A DNA stretch of 64,000 nt from Agarilytica sp045430305 (GTDB lineage Bacteria; Pseudomonadota; Gammaproteobacteria; Pseudomonadales; Cellvibrionaceae), in the NCBI GenBank assembly GCA_045430305.1, contig JAILXW010000004.1, positions 1-64,000 of the forward strand. The letters run 5' to 3'. The notes under the pieces are model-generated. The model worked only from the letters and a program-made list of their open reading frames with translations, was not told the origin of the DNA and searched no databases. Shown here piece after piece: positions 14,660 to 22,994 of the stretch. Numbering within the stretch: position 1 is the first letter of the stretch; each line of letters opens with the position of its first letter. The position numbers and the translations under genes are program-made.

Positions 14660-15034
14660 GTGTATTTCAAATCGAAGATCTCCGCCTTGAATTACAACCG
14701 AACCAAAATCACCGACTACGAGAAATGAACCATCCAGTACCTTTAGGTCATCAATGTTTCCGTAATCAACGGAGCCATCCGGACCTGTTGTTGATTGGAT
14801 GGACTCTTTTGGTTTTAAGCCACTTATATTCTTTACGCCGATAAATTCAAGAGTCGCTTTCCGGTAACATGTATGCTCATCTTTCTTGGGAGCGTTGTAA
14901 TGCTCTGACTCAGGCCAAATGCTTGCCTCTAACTCGAAAGTCAAATAATCATTCTCGCAACTCCAATTCAGAACAAATGAATCATTGAGATCAACACCTT
15001 TGAACATTTCGATTTGAGTCCACTCCATGCTCAT
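14654..15034 (-). CDS. Cassette-encoded hypothetical protein, 126 aa (first cassette)
   Basis: This is the cassette nearest attI and therefore, by the usual insertion rule, probably the most recently captured. The protein is soluble, acidic and beta-rich, with a WPESEHYNAPKKDEHTCY motif at about residues 40-57, TGPDGSVDYGNIDDL at about 83-97 and a final GDFGSVVIQGGDLRFEI strand pair. This is a distinctive pattern, but I cannot name the family. Two ATGs are possible (15032-15034 and 15026-15028). The stop TAA is supplied by the attC box at 14653-14659. Position one would give it the strongest expression from an array promoter. Confidence 0.78.
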   Translation of the reverse strand: MSMEWTQIEMFKGVDLNDSFVLNWSCENDYLTFELEASIWPESEHYNAPKKDEHTCYRKATLEFIGVKNISGLKPKESIQSTTGPDGSVDYGNIDDLKVLDGSFLVVGDFGSVVIQGGDLRFEIHT

Positions 15035-15044
15035 ACTCGCTTAC

Positions 15045-15064
15045 ACATAACAGTCTTATTAGGT
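15045..15064 (-). repeat. attI core site
   Basis: ACATAAC (15045-15051) and ATTAGGT (15058-15064) are two inverted core boxes separated by six bases, beside the integrase gene and at the end of the first cassette. Recombination is expected in the GTTATGT box on the minus strand. Confidence 0.85.
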
Positions 15065-15100
15065 GGAAATTTTCCAGGTTATAACCCGGAGAATTTCCAC
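15063..15100. other. Long imperfect hairpin beside attI
   Basis: GTGGAAATT (15063-15071) pairs with AATTTCCAC (15092-15100). Inner TCC/GGA and GG/CC pairs surround a TTATAA loop. ACATAAC follows immediately at 15099-15105, repeating the attI box. It is either part of attI or a leader hairpin of the cassette transcript. From here to 15234 I see no gene and no convincing promoter. Confidence 0.65.
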
Positions 15101-15234
15101 ATAACACTTTTCTAATTTTTTGAATGCCCTCCATAGCCCACGAGCCATATCGTTTCCATCGAATGCGTATCTACAGCACGTCTTGAAAGGCGGGATTAAG
15201 CGTTACTATTGCATTAGGCCTCACAAACTGTCTA

Positions 15235-15254
15235 TACTGTTTTTATATACAGCA
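15235..15254 (+). promoter_or_regulatory. LexA box in front of intI
   Basis: TACTG-TTTTTATATA-CAGCA fits CTG-N10-CAG with near-perfect SOS-box flanks, 30 bp upstream of the integrase start codon. This predicts LexA repression and induction by DNA damage, as known for several intI genes. Confidence 0.85.
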
Positions 15255-15284
15255 TAACAAGATTTTGAAAGGAGCGTAACCGCA

Positions 15285-16256
15285 ATGGATCGTGACCAAT
15301 CCCACCTTATGTCGCATATCGCACAACATATGTACAAACGTCAATATTCAAAAAAAACGATAGAGACTTATTCATCCTGGATTAGGCGCTATATGCACTA
15401 TCACAAAAGCCACCCCGCATCCTTAAGTGACACTCATGTTGAGCAGTATTTGGACTTTTTGGCCCTTGAGAGGAATGTCGCCCCAGCAACCCAGACTATT
15501 GTGCTAAATGCTTTGGCATATTTGTATAAAGAAATTATTAGGCGGCCACTGTCAGTAAATTTGAATTTTGTCAAAAGCAAGCAGCCAAGAAACCTTCCGG
15601 TTGTGTTAACCCAAGTTGAGATGCGTCGCTTACTCGATTGCGTTTCTGCAAACTATTATTTGTTGTCAAATCTATTGTACGGCAGTGGTTTACGTCTTAT
15701 GGAGGGAACGAGGTTACGCGTACACGATATAGATTTCGATTTTAATTGCATTCGAGTTTGGAATGGAAAAGGAGGCAGGCACAGAACTGTAACACTCGCA
15801 AAAGAGTTAAAACCCGACCTTATAAGGCAGGTCTCTGCAGTTAAAAATTATTTATCCGTAGACTTAAAAAATCCAAATTATGATGGTGTTTACTTACCTT
15901 ATGCTATGCGGAAAAAGTATAAAAGCGCCAATAAGGAATTAGGCTGGCATTATTTATTCCCATCGTCTCGGCTAAGCGTTGACCCCGAGTCCAACAAAAT
16001 CAGGAGGCATCATTTAGACGAAAGCGGCTTACAGCGTGCCATTCGCAATGCTGCAAGAAAAGCGAATATTGGCAAGCGGGTGACGGCGCATACGCTACGA
16101 CACTCTTTTGCAACGCATTTGTTAGCAGCAGGGGCTGACATTAGAACGGTTCAAGACCAACTAGGCCATCAAGATTTGAAAACGACCCAGATTTACACCC
16201 ATGTTTTACAGATGGGAGGCAATGCCGTGCTAAGCCCACTCTCGCTATTAAAATAA
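15285..16256 (+). CDS. intI: Integron integrase IntI
   Basis: This is a tyrosine recombinase of 323 residues that inserts and excises cassettes by attI x attC and attC x attC recombination. The SAM-like core-binding domain (about 5-88) is followed by the catalytic domain, with R137, K162, H269 and R272 (HTLRH), H295 (LGHQ) and the nucleophile Y304 (YTHV) all present. The IntI-specific extra helix between the K and H/R boxes is present (about residues 240-262, HHLDESGLQRAIRNAARKA), which distinguishes it from XerC/D. AAAGGAG precedes the ATG. The gene is divergent from the cassettes, has a LexA box upstream and a terminator downstream. The enzyme looks intact. Confidence 0.97.
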   Translation: MDRDQSHLMSHIAQHMYKRQYSKKTIETYSSWIRRYMHYHKSHPASLSDTHVEQYLDFLALERNVAPATQTIVLNALAYLYKEIIRRPLSVNLNFVKSKQPRNLPVVLTQVEMRRLLDCVSANYYLLSNLLYGSGLRLMEGTRLRVHDIDFDFNCIRVWNGKGGRHRTVTLAKELKPDLIRQVSAVKNYLSVDLKNPNYDGVYLPYAMRKKYKSANKELGWHYLFPSSRLSVDPESNKIRRHHLDESGLQRAIRNAARKANIGKRVTAHTLRHSFATHLLAAGADIRTVQDQLGHQDLKTTQIYTHVLQMGGNAVLSPLSLLK

Positions 16257-16326
16257 GTCACAGAGAGAAACATGAGAAATCAAATGAGCCCGCCAAAACA
16301 GACAGGTAATGACAAGATAAGAAGGG

Positions 16327-16361
16327 AAAAAGGTGCACCATTCCATGTTGATGCACCTTTT
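16327..16361. terminator. Bidirectional intrinsic terminator between intI and tRNA-Ser
   Basis: AAAAGGTGCA (16328-16337) and TGCACCTTTT (16352-16361) form a stem with T-runs on both strands, ending intI (+) and probably the tRNA transcript (-). Confidence 0.8.
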
Positions 16362-16367
16362 GATCGA

Positions 16368-16458
16368 TGGCGGAGAGAGAGGGATTCGAACCCTCGATAC
16401 CGGATTAGGGTATACTCCCTTAGCAGGGGAGCGCCTTCGGCCACTCGGCCATCTCTCC
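16368..16458 (-). tRNA. tRNA-Ser(GCU)
   Basis: On the minus strand, GGAGAGATGGCCGAGTGG opens the acceptor and D arm. The anticodon loop CTGCTAA carries GCT, which reads AGC/AGU. A long variable arm follows, then GGTTCGAATCC for the T arm and an encoded CCA (16368-16370). The csrA-tRNA-Ser neighbourhood matches other gammaproteobacteria. Confidence 0.97.
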
Positions 16459-16590
16459 GAAACTTTTGCGCTCTGGCGGCGAAGCTAATTGTTACTGTTG
16501 AATAGCCAGTGCGACTTCAGGAGCGGCATAATAGCAATAATCGTTTTGATTTCAAATAGAAAATCTGAATCGCTTACTTTTGCTCTTATG

Positions 16591-16782
16591 CTAGCTATTA
16601 TCTTCTTGAGCCGCCTGTTTTTCGCGCTGTATGCGCTGATAGATTTCTTCGCGATGCACTGCAATTTCTTTTGGCGCATTCACACCAATACGTACTTGAT
16701 TACCTTTGACGCCTAAAACGGTCACGGTGACATCATCACCTACCATTAAGGTTTCGCCAATTCGGCGGGTTAAAATTAGCAT
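16591..16782 (-). CDS. csrA: Carbon storage regulator CsrA
   Basis: CsrA has 63 residues and is a small dimeric RNA-binding protein. It binds GGA motifs in mRNA leaders and controls translation of genes for biofilm, motility and carbon storage. The start MLILTRRIGETLMVGDDV and the RNA-binding segment GVNAPKEIAVHREEI (about 40-54) are canonical. The frame runs 22 codons further upstream but has no family support. CGGAGAAAC lies in front of the chosen ATG. The gene is downstream of alaS and lysC as in many relatives. Given the LapA-type adhesin nearby it may take part in the attachment switch; that is inference. Confidence 0.97.
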   Translation of the reverse strand: MLILTRRIGETLMVGDDVTVTVLGVKGNQVRIGVNAPKEIAVHREEIYQRIQREKQAAQEDNS

Positions 16783-17012
16783 TATTGTTTCTCCGTACTT
16801 CTTCCTGTGAGTGCAATAGCTCGTTAGTTTTACTATACCTCTATGCAACGCAATTAATAATGCGCGCCGCTGACATGGTTACCACTGCGGGTTTTCGCTC
16901 TTATTCTACTGCACTTATATTGTGCGAGCGTACAAAACCAACCACATCTCCTTAAGCTGAACGAAATACCTGGATGGCCTGCACCCAGAATTTCGCGTCC
17001 TATATATCGACT

Positions 17013-18248
17013 TTAAGAAGCTTCTGCTTCTTTATCTAGCCCGAACACAGTATGCAGCGTACGAACGGCCAACTCTAAGTATTTTTCATCGATGATCACA
17101 GAAATTTTAATTTCTGAGGTCGTAATCATCTGAATGTTAATATTCTCGTTAGCAAGTGCCTTAAACATAGACGATGCAACGCCAGCATGCGAGCGCATAC
17201 CCACACCCACGATACTAACTTTGGTTATTTTGTCGTCAGTTATAACCTCTCGAGCGCCAAGCTCATTTGCAACCCGCTGCAATACCTCGGTCGCACGAGC
17301 CAAATCGTTACGGTGTACGGTGAAAGTCAGGTCGTTGTTCTGATTTTCAGCGACGTTTTGCACGATCACGTCTATTTCGATATTTGCATCACCAATTGCT
17401 GAAAGCACAGTTGATGCCACACCTGGTGAATCGGGTATACCCAATATGGATAGTTTGGCTTCGTCGCGATTAAAAGCGATGCCAGAGACGACGGGTTGTT
17501 CCATCGCTGAAAATTCCTCATCTAGTGTAATTAGGGTGCCAGGGCCGTCTTTAAAGGTCGATAACACGCGTAAAGGCACACTGTATTTACCAGCAAACTC
17601 CACTGCGCGGATCTGTAAAACTTTGGAGCCAAGGCTGGCCATTTCAAGCATTTCTTCAAAGGTAATTTGCTCAAGGCGCGTGGCAGATTCCACAACTCTT
17701 GGGTCAGTAGTGTAAACACCATCGACATCTGTGTAGATCTGACATTCGTCTGCACCCAACGCTGCTGCCAGAGCAACACCAGTCGTATCTGAGCCGCCAC
17801 GACCCAGCGTGGTAATATTGCCTGCGTCGTCGACACCTTGGAAGCCAGCAACAACGACAACACGGCCTGCATTCAGGTCGGTTTCCATTTTGGCTTTGTC
17901 GATGTCTTGGATGCGCGCCTTAGTATGCGAGTCATCCGTTAGTATCTGCACTTGCCCACCGGTATAGGACCTAGCGTCGTAGCCCATGCCTTTTAAGGCC
18001 ATACATAACAGGGCAATTGTGACTTGTTCACCGGTGGATACCAGTACATCCATCTCGCGAGGGTCTGGCTGATCTTGCATTTCGCTTGCGAGGCCAATCA
18101 AGCGGTTGGTTTCGCCGCTCATGGCGGAAACCGCCACTACGATATCGTGGCCCTGATCACGAAAACCAGCGATTTTTTTTGCGACAGCCTTGATTCTGTC
18201 GGTGTCTCCCACCGAAGTACCGCCGAATTTTTGAACGTATAAAGCCAT
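17013..18248 (-). CDS. lysC: Aspartate kinase (aspartokinase)
   Basis: This 411-residue enzyme phosphorylates L-aspartate, the first step toward lysine, threonine, methionine and diaminopimelate. The N-terminal kinase motif KFGGTSVGD lies at about residues 7-15 and TLGRGGSDTT at about 146-155, followed by two C-terminal ACT domains (about 265-405) that bind the feedback amino acid. The length is that of the monofunctional, pseudomonad-type enzyme. It lies 189 bp downstream of alaS and 230 bp upstream of csrA, a conserved order. No lysine riboswitch is recognised in the leader. Confidence 0.97.
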   Translation of the reverse strand: MALYVQKFGGTSVGDTDRIKAVAKKIAGFRDQGHDIVVAVSAMSGETNRLIGLASEMQDQPDPREMDVLVSTGEQVTIALLCMALKGMGYDARSYTGGQVQILTDDSHTKARIQDIDKAKMETDLNAGRVVVVAGFQGVDDAGNITTLGRGGSDTTGVALAAALGADECQIYTDVDGVYTTDPRVVESATRLEQITFEEMLEMASLGSKVLQIRAVEFAGKYSVPLRVLSTFKDGPGTLITLDEEFSAMEQPVVSGIAFNRDEAKLSILGIPDSPGVASTVLSAIGDANIEIDVIVQNVAENQNNDLTFTVHRNDLARATEVLQRVANELGAREVITDDKITKVSIVGVGMRSHAGVASSMFKALANENINIQMITTSEIKISVIIDEKYLELAVRTLHTVFGLDKEAEAS

Positions 18249-18437
18249 TAAATCTGTGCTCTAAACCATCTAAATCTGAAGTTGAAAGGCGCTTACGCCT
18301 ATTGAAGGTACCCATATGGCACCAGCTTAGGCCGCTTGCCTTTTATTTCGCTTATATGACCAAAAAAGGGCCGCAATTAAACACTAAATACAGCGAAAAG
18401 TTAATCACTTTTCGCCATCGTATACTAATATTTGCCA

Positions 18438-21032
18438 CTACGCCTTGAGCGTTTCTTCTAGCCAGGGAATAAGGCTTTCTAGCGCTTGGGGCAATGCATC
18501 AATATCGCTACCACCACCCTGAGCCATATCTGGGCGCCCACCACCCTTACCACCTACCTGCTGGGCAACATGCTTCATAATGTCACCGGCCTTGAGGCGC
18601 GCAGTGGCATCTTTGCTGACGCCTGCAACTAAAGAAATCTTGTCTCCACTAACCGTGGCCAGCAAAACAGCTGAGGTACCGAGCTTATTCTTTAATTGGT
18701 CTGCCAAATCACGCAAAGATTTAGGGTCAGCGCCTTCCATGTTTTTTGCTAGAACCTTGATACCTGCAATTTCTCTCGCTTCGCTTAACCAAGCGTCAGC
18801 GGAACTTGCAGCCAACTTTGCTTTTGCTTGTTCGAGTTGTTTTTCTAGCTGTTTTGTCTGAGACAATAACTGCGTAAGTTTTTCTTCGCAATTTTGCGGC
18901 ACCGCTTTGAGCTGTTTGGCAATATTCTGTAATTGCTGTTCGCTATTGGAGTATGCATTTAGGGCCGCCGCCCCTGTAACAGCTTCGATTCGACGCACAC
19001 CTGCGGCAATACCTGATTCTGACACAACTTTTAACAGCCCAATATCGCCCGTACGTTTTACGTGGGTACCGCCACAAAGTTCGACGGAAAAACCATCGCC
19101 CATGCTTAACACCCGAACTTCATCGCCGTACTTTTCCCCGAACAGCATCATTGCGCCTTTTTCTTTCGCGCTATCCATATCACATACATCTGTTGTTACT
19201 TCTGTATTCAGGCGAATGTAATGGTTAACCATTGTAGAAATTTGCGCGATCTGCTCAGCCGTTACGGCTTCAAAATGTGAAAAGTCGAAACGAAGCTTTT
19301 CTGAATCGACTAAGGAACCTTTTTGCGTAACATGGTCACCAAGCACCTGCCGTAATGCAGCGTGTAATAGGTGTGTAGCGGAGTGATTCAGCGCCGTGGC
19401 TTGCCTTACACTTTCATCAACCGTGCTTTCTACTTGTACCCCAGAAGCAAACTCACCGTGTAATACCACACCAATGTGCAGATGGTTATCGCCAGACTTT
19501 TGGCAATCACGCACTTCGAATTTTGCATCTCCGAACACTAAGTAGCCACTATCCCCCACTTGACCACCTGACTCGCCATAAAAAGGGGTGCGATCTAACA
19601 CTATGACACCTTCTTCGCCTTCTTGAAGGGTACCGACGGTTTCGCCGGCGTTAAACAGCGCGACAATTTTTCCGTTTTCTTTTAAGTCTTGATAACCCAA
19701 AAACTCGGTTTTACCATCTACAGATATTTGTTGTGTGTAATCAACACTGAACGCATCACTACCGCTTGCAGCTTCTGCTTCCATAAGTTTTTCGTAAGCG
19801 GCCATATCGGTTTTTAATTGACGCTCGCGCGCGATATCTGCCGTAAGATCTGCGGGAAAACCGTAAGTGCCGTGCAGCAAGAAGATGGTCTCGCCAGAAA
19901 TGGTATTATCTTTTAATTCCGCCACGTGCTTTTCAAAAATCGCCATGCCTTTGCTTAAGGTACGTGCAAACTGCTCTTCTTCACGCAGTAAGATTTTTTC
20001 AATAAGCGTTTTTTTCTCATTTAATTCAGGGTATGCATCGCCCATCACGTCAGCCAACGCAGAAACAAGCTTGTGAAAGAATGGCTCTTCCATACCAAGC
20101 TTATAGCCATGACGAACTGCTCGACGAATAATTCGGCGTAGCACATACCCTTGCTTTTCATTAGAAGGCGTCACCCCATCACTAATTAAAAATGCACAAG
20201 AACGAATATGGTCCGCAATAACTCGAAGCGATTTATCGGTGACATCTTTCGCTCGAGTCACATCTGCCGTGGCATTTAATAGCGCCTGAAACAAATCAAT
20301 TTCGTAATTACTATGAACGTTTTGCATTACCGCTGCGATACGTTCTAAACCCATTCCGGTATCTACAGAGGGTTTTGGAAGCGGTATAAGGGCACCATCT
20401 GTTTGACGCTCATACTGCATGAACACCAAATTCCATATTTCGATATAGCGATCTAAATCATCATTTTCGCTACCGGGCGGGCCGCCTGGCACATCTTCGC
20501 CATGATCGTAAAAAATTTCTGAACTGGGGCCGCAGGGGCCTGTGTCGCCCATCTGCCAAAAATTATCTTCATCTAACCGTGAAAAGCGTTCAGCGCTAAC
20601 ACCTACCTCTTTAATCCAAATATCTGCCGCTTCATCATCACTAATATGCACGGTAACCCAGAGTTTTTCTTCTGGTATTTGTAGGGTTTTTGTCAAAAAC
20701 TCCCAGGCAAAAAAGATCGCGTCTTTTTTAAAGTAATCACCAAAACTAAAATTCCCCAACATTTCAAAAAACGTATGGTGGCGTGCGGTGTAGCCAACAT
20801 TTTCTAAATCATTATGTTTACCACCGGCACGAACACAGCGCTGCGAACTTGCCGCACGAGAGTAGTCACGCTTTTCTTGGCCGAGAAACACATCTTTGAA
20901 TTGGACCATGCCCGCATTCGTGAATAGTAAGGTAGGGTCGTTTCCTGGAATTAACGAACTACTAGGCACGGTTGCGTGGCCTTTTTGTTCGAAAAAATTT
21001 AGGAAGGCGTATCGAAGATCCGCACACTTCAT
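18438..21032 (-). CDS. alaS: Alanyl-tRNA synthetase
   Basis: AlaRS has 864 residues and charges tRNA-Ala, with an editing domain that hydrolyses mischarged Ser/Gly. The class II catalytic core occupies about residues 1-250 (start MKCADLRYAFLNFFEQKGH, motif RHHTFFEMLGNFSFGDYF). The editing-site zinc ligands are in HSATHLLH and CGGTHV. The C-terminal coiled coil and glycine-rich C-Ala domain (GGKGGGRPDMAQGGG) are intact. The gene stands at the head of alaS-lysC-csrA. In many gammaproteobacteria recX lies directly upstream, but here recX is about 16 kb away. Confidence 0.98.
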   Translation of the reverse strand: MKCADLRYAFLNFFEQKGHATVPSSSLIPGNDPTLLFTNAGMVQFKDVFLGQEKRDYSRAASSQRCVRAGGKHNDLENVGYTARHHTFFEMLGNFSFGDYFKKDAIFFAWEFLTKTLQIPEEKLWVTVHISDDEAADIWIKEVGVSAERFSRLDEDNFWQMGDTGPCGPSSEIFYDHGEDVPGGPPGSENDDLDRYIEIWNLVFMQYERQTDGALIPLPKPSVDTGMGLERIAAVMQNVHSNYEIDLFQALLNATADVTRAKDVTDKSLRVIADHIRSCAFLISDGVTPSNEKQGYVLRRIIRRAVRHGYKLGMEEPFFHKLVSALADVMGDAYPELNEKKTLIEKILLREEEQFARTLSKGMAIFEKHVAELKDNTISGETIFLLHGTYGFPADLTADIARERQLKTDMAAYEKLMEAEAASGSDAFSVDYTQQISVDGKTEFLGYQDLKENGKIVALFNAGETVGTLQEGEEGVIVLDRTPFYGESGGQVGDSGYLVFGDAKFEVRDCQKSGDNHLHIGVVLHGEFASGVQVESTVDESVRQATALNHSATHLLHAALRQVLGDHVTQKGSLVDSEKLRFDFSHFEAVTAEQIAQISTMVNHYIRLNTEVTTDVCDMDSAKEKGAMMLFGEKYGDEVRVLSMGDGFSVELCGGTHVKRTGDIGLLKVVSESGIAAGVRRIEAVTGAAALNAYSNSEQQLQNIAKQLKAVPQNCEEKLTQLLSQTKQLEKQLEQAKAKLAASSADAWLSEAREIAGIKVLAKNMEGADPKSLRDLADQLKNKLGTSAVLLATVSGDKISLVAGVSKDATARLKAGDIMKHVAQQVGGKGGGRPDMAQGGGSDIDALPQALESLIPWLEETLKA

Positions 21033-21156
21033 AGTTTAAAATCCAAACTCAAATAAAATTAATAAAAAGAAATTCTGCGCATAGAATTCTGAGGCTTAAG
21101 TCCGTTATGGCCAAATTAAGACATAAACATATTAAACCGCTGACTGATCTGGGGGG

Positions 21157-21510
21157 TTAGTGCATCCCCAGCGAACCTTCGGTGAAGGTTTTATTGGCAA
21201 GAATATGTAAATGTAAATGAAAAACGGTTTGCCCTGCGGCCTCTCCGTTATTTACAACCACGCGGAAGGCGTCTTGCACGCCTAGTTGCTCGGCAATTTT
21301 TCCTACACTTAGCATTAAGTGGCCAAGCAGAGTCTTGTCTTCGTCGCTTGCATCCACCAAACGCGGTATTGGCTTTTTAGGAATCACTAGAACGTGCGTC
21401 GGAGCTTGCGGGTTGATATCTTTAATGCAGATACACAGCTCATCTTGATAGAGAATATCTGCAGGAATGTCACCACTGATAATTTTGCTGAATATTGTTT
21501 CTTCCGACAT
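21157..21510 (-). CDS. hinT: HIT family purine nucleoside phosphoramidase (HinT)
   Basis: This 117-residue protein hydrolyses AMP-linked phosphoramidates in the cytosol. The family motif HLHLHIL (H-phi-H-phi-H) lies at about residues 98-104 with the catalytic middle His, and the N-terminal TIFSKIISGDIPADI is typical of bacterial HinT. The length is normal. It lies downstream of the Trm112-family gene with 56 bp between them, so the two may be co-transcribed. No unusual features are seen. Confidence 0.95.
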   Translation of the reverse strand: MSEETIFSKIISGDIPADILYQDELCICIKDINPQAPTHVLVIPKKPIPRLVDASDEDKTLLGHLMLSVGKIAEQLGVQDAFRVVVNNGEAAGQTVFHLHLHILANKTFTEGSLGMH

Positions 21511-21566
21511 ATTTCAACCTTTTTTCGCACAGAGTTAAAACCGTTTTGAACTTACTTTTAGCGCAA

Positions 21567-21764
21567 CTACTTTGCTCGCAAGGCTTCAACTTCGTCTAGC
21601 TCAAGTTTACGCGCTTCGTTTTCTAGCATCACCGGAATGTCGTCACGAATGGGGTAGGCCAAGGCCGCTTCAATGCAAGCCAGCTCTTGTTTTTCTTCAT
21701 TGTATATAAGCGGGGCTTTCGTTACTGGGCAAACCAGCATACTCAATAGTTTTTTATCAATCAT
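21567..21764 (-). CDS. Trm112 family protein (YcaR-like), 65 aa
   Basis: This is a small zinc-ribbon-like protein of the Trm112/YcaR family. MIDKKLLSMLVCPVTKAPL forms the N-terminal half with one conserved Cys, and the central YPIRDDIPVML motif (about residues 40-50) is diagnostic. In eukaryotes Trm112 activates methyltransferases; in bacteria the role is unclear and the gene often sits in lpxK-kdsB operons, not seen here. The start at 21762-21764 is chosen by similarity. A GTG 13 codons upstream is possible but its ribosome binding site is too close. Confidence 0.9.
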   Translation of the reverse strand: MIDKKLLSMLVCPVTKAPLIYNEEKQELACIEAALAYPIRDDIPVMLENEARKLELDEVEALRAK

Positions 21765-21984
21765 TCTGTCTATCACTTTTGAAATTTGTATTGTCTCTGG
21801 CACCCTTCCTATGTTGTGAGCCTCTAAGACGACTACACGCGAGAAACTCGGCTAGGAAGAATGAGGAGTTTGGCGGACACAGCACCAAAGGCAGGGATTT
21901 TACACGGCTTGCAGGGCTTAGGCTATCGGCTCGCTTTTTAATCAGCGCCAAACTCGTAGCAGCGCTCATACATGCGTCATTTTC

Positions 21985-22836
21985 TTATTCTCCCCCGGGG
22001 TTAGGCATCGGCGGAAGCAGTAACTTCGGGTCGAGACGCTCGCTAAACCAGTTAATGCGCCAATCGAGGTGAGGGCCCGTTACACGGCCTGAAGCCCCAA
22101 CTTTGGCAATAGGCTGACCCCGAGCTATCTTCTGCCCCTCTGACACAAGAATTTCACTGAGGTGAATAAAGGTGGAAGATACGCCGTAACCGTGGTCTAC
22201 AATGAGCGTTCCGCCAGAGTAATACATATCATTATGCGCTAGTGTTACCTCGCCTGGCGCGGGCGCAACCACCACTGCACCCACAGGGCCTGCGATATCA
22301 AGCCCGTAGTGAGGGCGCTTGGGAACCCCATTAAAAACACGCTGGCTACCATAAACACCAGTAATGGGCCCTATAAGCGGCCAGGTGAAACCTTCCGCAA
22401 ACTCAATCACTGGGCGCACTTTCTTTCGCGCCTGTTTTACCCGACGGTTTTCTTCACTAATACGCTTGCTTACTTCTGGTGGCGGCGCTACGTATTTTTT
22501 GGCCACACCTTCAATGCGCTGGGTTGGGTACTCCCGCTGTTTTACGCCGTATGTGAATTGTTTTTCGACGCCTGCTGTATTTTTTACGATCACATTCAGC
22601 GACGCTGAGGTATCACGGCCTAAGCCGAACACAAAGCTGCCATCAGCCCGAAGCAGAACCTTTCGACCCAATACTTCAAGACTGTAGCCTTTGGGTAAAC
22701 GCCCCTCAATTAAGGCACCCTGAACCCATTCACCGCGAATAATGTCAGGCTTGACCACGCTTGACTCATTGGAAAGTAAGGCGCTTGAAAACAGGCTTAA
22801 GCATACAAACGTGAGAGTTCGAAATAAGATAGTCAT
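21985..22836 (-). CDS. M23 family metallopeptidase, exported, 283 aa
   Basis: The chosen start gives a signal peptide (MTILFRTLTFVCLSLFSSAL). An earlier ATG adds 18 residues. An N-terminal beta domain (about 30-110) precedes the LytM/M23 domain, with HYGLD (metal ligands H-x3-D), GGTLIVDHGYGV and a final GPHLDWRIN. Classic M23 enzymes have H-x-H at that last site; here it is H-L-D, a variant I believe occurs in a gammaproteobacterial subgroup. It would cut peptidoglycan cross-bridges in the periplasm, or bind them if inactive. It is monocistronic and followed by the Trm112 gene after about 220 bp. Confidence 0.9.
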   Translation of the reverse strand: MTILFRTLTFVCLSLFSSALLSNESSVVKPDIIRGEWVQGALIEGRLPKGYSLEVLGRKVLLRADGSFVFGLGRDTSASLNVIVKNTAGVEKQFTYGVKQREYPTQRIEGVAKKYVAPPPEVSKRISEENRRVKQARKKVRPVIEFAEGFTWPLIGPITGVYGSQRVFNGVPKRPHYGLDIAGPVGAVVVAPAPGEVTLAHNDMYYSGGTLIVDHGYGVSSTFIHLSEILVSEGQKIARGQPIAKVGASGRVTGPHLDWRINWFSERLDPKLLLPPMPNPGGE

Positions 22837-22942
22837 TTCCTCGAGTGTTTCACTAATTATATTGACCAGACAATGCGTAGCAATACTCATCTAAATTTTA
22901 TATGAGTTTAGCCAATTCTATCGACAGATCATTAAAAATAAA

Positions 22943-22965
22943 AAAGCCGGCGATTAAGGCCGGCT
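22943..22965 (-). terminator. Intrinsic terminator of the adhesin gene
   Basis: AAGCCGGC (22943-22950) and GCCGGCTT (22958-22965), followed on the minus strand by a T-run, 30 bp after the adhesin stop codon. Confidence 0.85.
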
Positions 22966-22994
22966 TATTTGAAAGTGTGGCGCAAGGAAAAGCA

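Larger units (their letters stand above)
1..16256. mobile_element. Chromosomal integron: intI, attI and 29-cassette array (left end outside window)
   Basis: A tyrosine recombinase of the IntI type (15285-16256, +) lies next to an attI-like core. To its left is an array of short minus-strand genes, each followed by an imperfect palindrome that begins with a YAAC box and ends with a GTT box. For nearly every cassette the first 7-10 bases after the GTT are complementary to its last bases, which is the known signature of intact cassettes. The orientation is uniform: genes are read away from attI and intI is divergent. There are 22 coding and 7 gene-less cassettes. The array continues past the left edge of the window. 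The right flank is tRNA-Ser. Confidence 0.97.

Noticed and set aside
16272..16505. Open frame on the plus strand with RDSNPRYRIRVYSLSRGAP
   Set aside because: It is antisense translation of tRNA-Ser, a well-known annotation artefact.
18249..18437. Lysine riboswitch before lysC
   Set aside because: The 189-bp spacer lacks the conserved multi-helix layout I would expect, and lysC follows alaS, where the element is not typical.
21757..21969. 70-codon minus-strand frame upstream of the Trm112 gene
   Set aside because: It overlaps the start of the Trm112 gene in another frame, has no family features and no ribosome binding site.
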